Shown here: positions 39,508 to 39,616 of the stretch, one piece after another | How positions within the stretch are numbered: the first letter of the stretch is position 1 | Layout of the letters: each line of letters begins with the position of its first letter | Source: Shewanella nanhaiensis | Lineage (GTDB): Bacteria; Pseudomonadota; Gammaproteobacteria; Enterobacterales; Shewanellaceae | Assembly (NCBI RefSeq): GCF_019457885.1 | Contig: NZ_JAHZST010000030.1 | Location: forward strand, 1 to 39,616 | Reading direction: 5' to 3' | Length of the DNA stretch: 39,616 nucleotides | The notes under the pieces: generated by a model | The model's input: the letters and a program-made list of their open reading frames with translations, nothing else | The model's database searches: none | Told to the model about the DNA's origin: nothing | Position numbers and translations under genes: made by a program

Positions 39508-39616
39508 TTAATAAGATGGTACGCCCCAACCTAGTGTTAAACTCCAGTTTGTCTGGTTAACAAAGAAGAGGTGGTCATCATGTCTAACTTTCGCGTTATA
39601 GGGATTGATTTAGGTA
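39508..39616. mobile_element. IS110-family element, 5' end (right copy)
   Basis: Perfect reverse complement of 18-126. The likely IS end is at 39508, and the leader before the transposase is 72 nt. The element reads out of the window to the right, opposite to the left copy. Confidence 0.75.
39580..39616 (+). CDS. IS110-family transposase, N-terminal fragment (runs off the window)
   Basis: Twelve codons from ATG 39580 read MSNFRVIGIDLG, identical to the left copy, with AAGAGGTGG upstream. The first catalytic Asp is visible; everything else lies outside. Confidence 0.78.
   Translation, partial: MSNFRVIGIDLG

Noticed and set aside
1..39616. CRISPR arrays, tRNA and rRNA genes
   Set aside because: No regularly spaced direct repeats of CRISPR type, and no tRNA cloverleaf or rRNA segment was recognised on either strand.

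Overview
The window looks like chromosome from a marine Shewanella-type gammaproteobacterium. The evidence is the gene order hemB - GGDEF protein - tatD - small secreted protein - tatC - tatB - tatA - ubiB - ubiJ - ubiE, the sequences of these proteins, and a cluster laid out like the Shewanella/Pseudomonas giant-adhesin type I secretion operons. Assignments rest on reading the sequence and remembered family motifs; no search was run.

Layout. (1) 1-126: the 5' end of an IS110-family element, pointing out of the window. (2) 127-2721: a TonB-dependent receptor that has lost its 5' end at the IS junction. (3) 2793-3329: a secreted thioredoxin-like protein. (4) 20554 down to 3561, minus strand: a five-gene operon for a giant (3882 aa) repeat protein, its type I secretion ABC transporter, membrane-fusion protein and TolC-like outer-membrane channel, and an OmpA-type lipoprotein. 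(5) 20741-22212: an IS4-family element whose transposase carries one in-frame TGA, lying between hemB and the giant gene. (6) 22227-31056, minus strand: haem synthesis (hemB), c-di-GMP signalling, tatD, the TatABC exporter and three ubiquinone genes. (7) 31317-34972: an arginase-family hydrolase (HutG-like), a divergent S9 peptidase and rraA. (8) 35297-37294, plus strand: a small membrane protein, a PAP2 phosphatase and an MJ1255/VC2487-type glycosyltransferase. (9) 37295-39507: AT-rich accessory DNA with a 90-nt structured repeat, one zinc-finger/HNH-like gene of unknown function and several palindromes. (10) 39508-39616: a second IS110 end, the exact reverse complement of the first.

How the parts work together. 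The operon in (4) is self-contained for export: ABC pump, adaptor, outer-membrane channel and an OmpA peptidoglycan-anchored lipoprotein, all behind the substrate gene, with start/stop overlaps between the first three genes. The substrate is unusual because it has no recognisable RTX nonapeptides and no LapG-type di-alanine cleavage site, and no LapD/LapG pair lies beside it. Region (6) is conserved housekeeping DNA. The two IS110 ends in inverted orientation bound the whole window; they may be real flanking insertions, able to invert the segment, or simply where an assembly broke at a repeat.
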